Below are positions 63,564-64,000 of a stretch of DNA of 64,000 bases, in pieces. A program made the translations under genes and the position numbers. The stretch is from RGIG3178 sp964533965. GTDB taxonomy: Bacteria; Bacillota; Clostridia; Christensenellales; QAND01. Location of the stretch: the NCBI GenBank assembly GCA_964533965.1, contig CAZHNN010000005.1, forward strand, positions 52,833 to 116,832, in the 5' to 3' direction. The notes under the pieces were generated by a model. It was not told where the DNA came from. It was given only the letters and a program-made list of their open reading frames with translations, and did not search any database. Each line of letters starts with the position of its first letter. The first letter of the stretch is position 1.

Positions 63564-63971
63564 TTATCTTAGTAATTCAACTTTAGGTTCATATGCAGCA
63601 ATGACATCAACTATTGAATCTACTGCCAAAAACGAAAAATGAATTAATGGCTGTGAGTCAACAATACTATATGATTGCTCTGATAACCATTGCATATACT
63701 CTGAATCAACTACTTTAAACAATGTCCATTTAGAATAAAACTGTAATCCATATATTTCGTTAAGGACATTTATAGTGTTTTGTCTAAAACTTTCATCTGT
63801 ACTTCTGTAGGCATGAACTGAATCTTCAAATATCACCTTAACTTTCTTTTTTTCATCACTTGCATCAGACAGTACAATTATAAACCCGTCAAAACCATCT
63901 GCCATTGACTCTATATAATATTTTGGTGATAAATCATTTACTGGCTTCCATTTAACCCACTGCTCTGACAT
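63564..63971 (-). CDS. Small protein of unknown function, AT-rich
   Basis: 135 residues, acidic, no signal peptide. EQWVKWKPVNDLSPKYYIESMADGFDG, a strand pair (FIIVLSD, KVKVIFED) then AYRSTDESFR and FYSKWTLFKV. The shape resembles small cytosolic proteins found as immunity partners or lone genes in Firmicutes, but I do not recognise a family. Shares the AT-rich character of the hydrolase gene and faces it. No toxin gene is visible in the window. Confidence 0.6.
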   Translation of the reverse strand: MSEQWVKWKPVNDLSPKYYIESMADGFDGFIIVLSDASDEKKKVKVIFEDSVHAYRSTDESFRQNTINVLNEIYGLQFYSKWTLFKVVDSEYMQWLSEQSYSIVDSQPLIHFSFLAVDSIVDVIAAYEPKVELLR

Positions 63972-64000
63972 TATGCATCATCTCCATCTACTGCTTGACG

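Noticed and set aside
1..64000. CRISPR arrays, insertion sequences, prophage
   Set aside because: No regularly spaced repeats, transposase, integrase or phage structural genes were seen anywhere in the window.

Overview
The window looks like a draft-assembly piece of an anaerobic, probably spore-forming Clostridia-type Firmicute of roughly 50% GC. The signs are a thrS-infC-rpmI-rplT-trmH-pheS-pheT-mutS2 block preceded by a ytxC-like sporulation gene, three T-box leaders, strong AGGAGG ribosome binding sites, and a 10-N scaffolding gap at 25240-25249. Most genes lie on the minus strand.

Layout: 1-2387 holds the end of an amidohydrolase gene, an M20 peptidase and a small unknown protein. 2388-16573 (minus) holds a membrane metallophosphoesterase, metY, mutS2, pheT, pheS (Phe T-box), an rRNA methyltransferase, rplT, rpmI, infC (non-AUG start, attenuator-like leader), thrS (Thr T-box) and ytxC. 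16764-19993 (plus) is a VTC-domain / DUF4956 / carbohydrate-binding lipoprotein operon. 20060-33567 (minus) is a six-gene operon: a two-module NRPS (C-A-T-C-A-T-reductase), a 7TM histidine kinase (broken by the N gap), a receiver-GAF-HD-GYP protein, an acyl-AMP ligase, an acyl carrier protein and a phosphopantetheinyl transferase. It is best read as an N-acyl dipeptide aldehyde pathway with its own two-component / cyclic-dinucleotide module. 33957-37462 has tRNA-Leu and two secreted SH3b proteins.

37474-45772 (minus) is a shikimate/Phe/Tyr operon (aroF, tyrA, aroB, aroA, aroC, pheA, an aroE-aroK fusion, and an aroQ interrupted by two in-frame TAA codons). It is preceded by an unannotated 34-residue leader peptide containing YYYFYFYF and by a textbook terminator/antiterminator pair, which indicates ribosome-mediated attenuation. 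45931-46356 carries tRNA-Val, a likely 6S RNA, tRNA-Gln and tRNA-Glu. Then come a DUF4364 gene, an orphan PTS IIB, a purE-M-N-H-D operon, an acyl-CoA ligase under a Leu-type T-box, a Cu/Zn-SOD-like protein, a Ser/Gln low-complexity protein, amtB-glnK behind a long structured leader, a Mn riboswitch with a UPF0016 exporter, an acid-sugar kinase/dehydrogenase pair and a GNAT gene. The last 1.8 kb is AT-rich and looks acquired.

The most notable items are the NRPS-signalling operon, the aromatic leader-peptide attenuator, the Leu T-box on a fatty-acid ligase, and the double-nonsense aroQ. No homology search or folding program was run. Family calls rest on motifs read from the translations, and RNA pairings were matched by eye.
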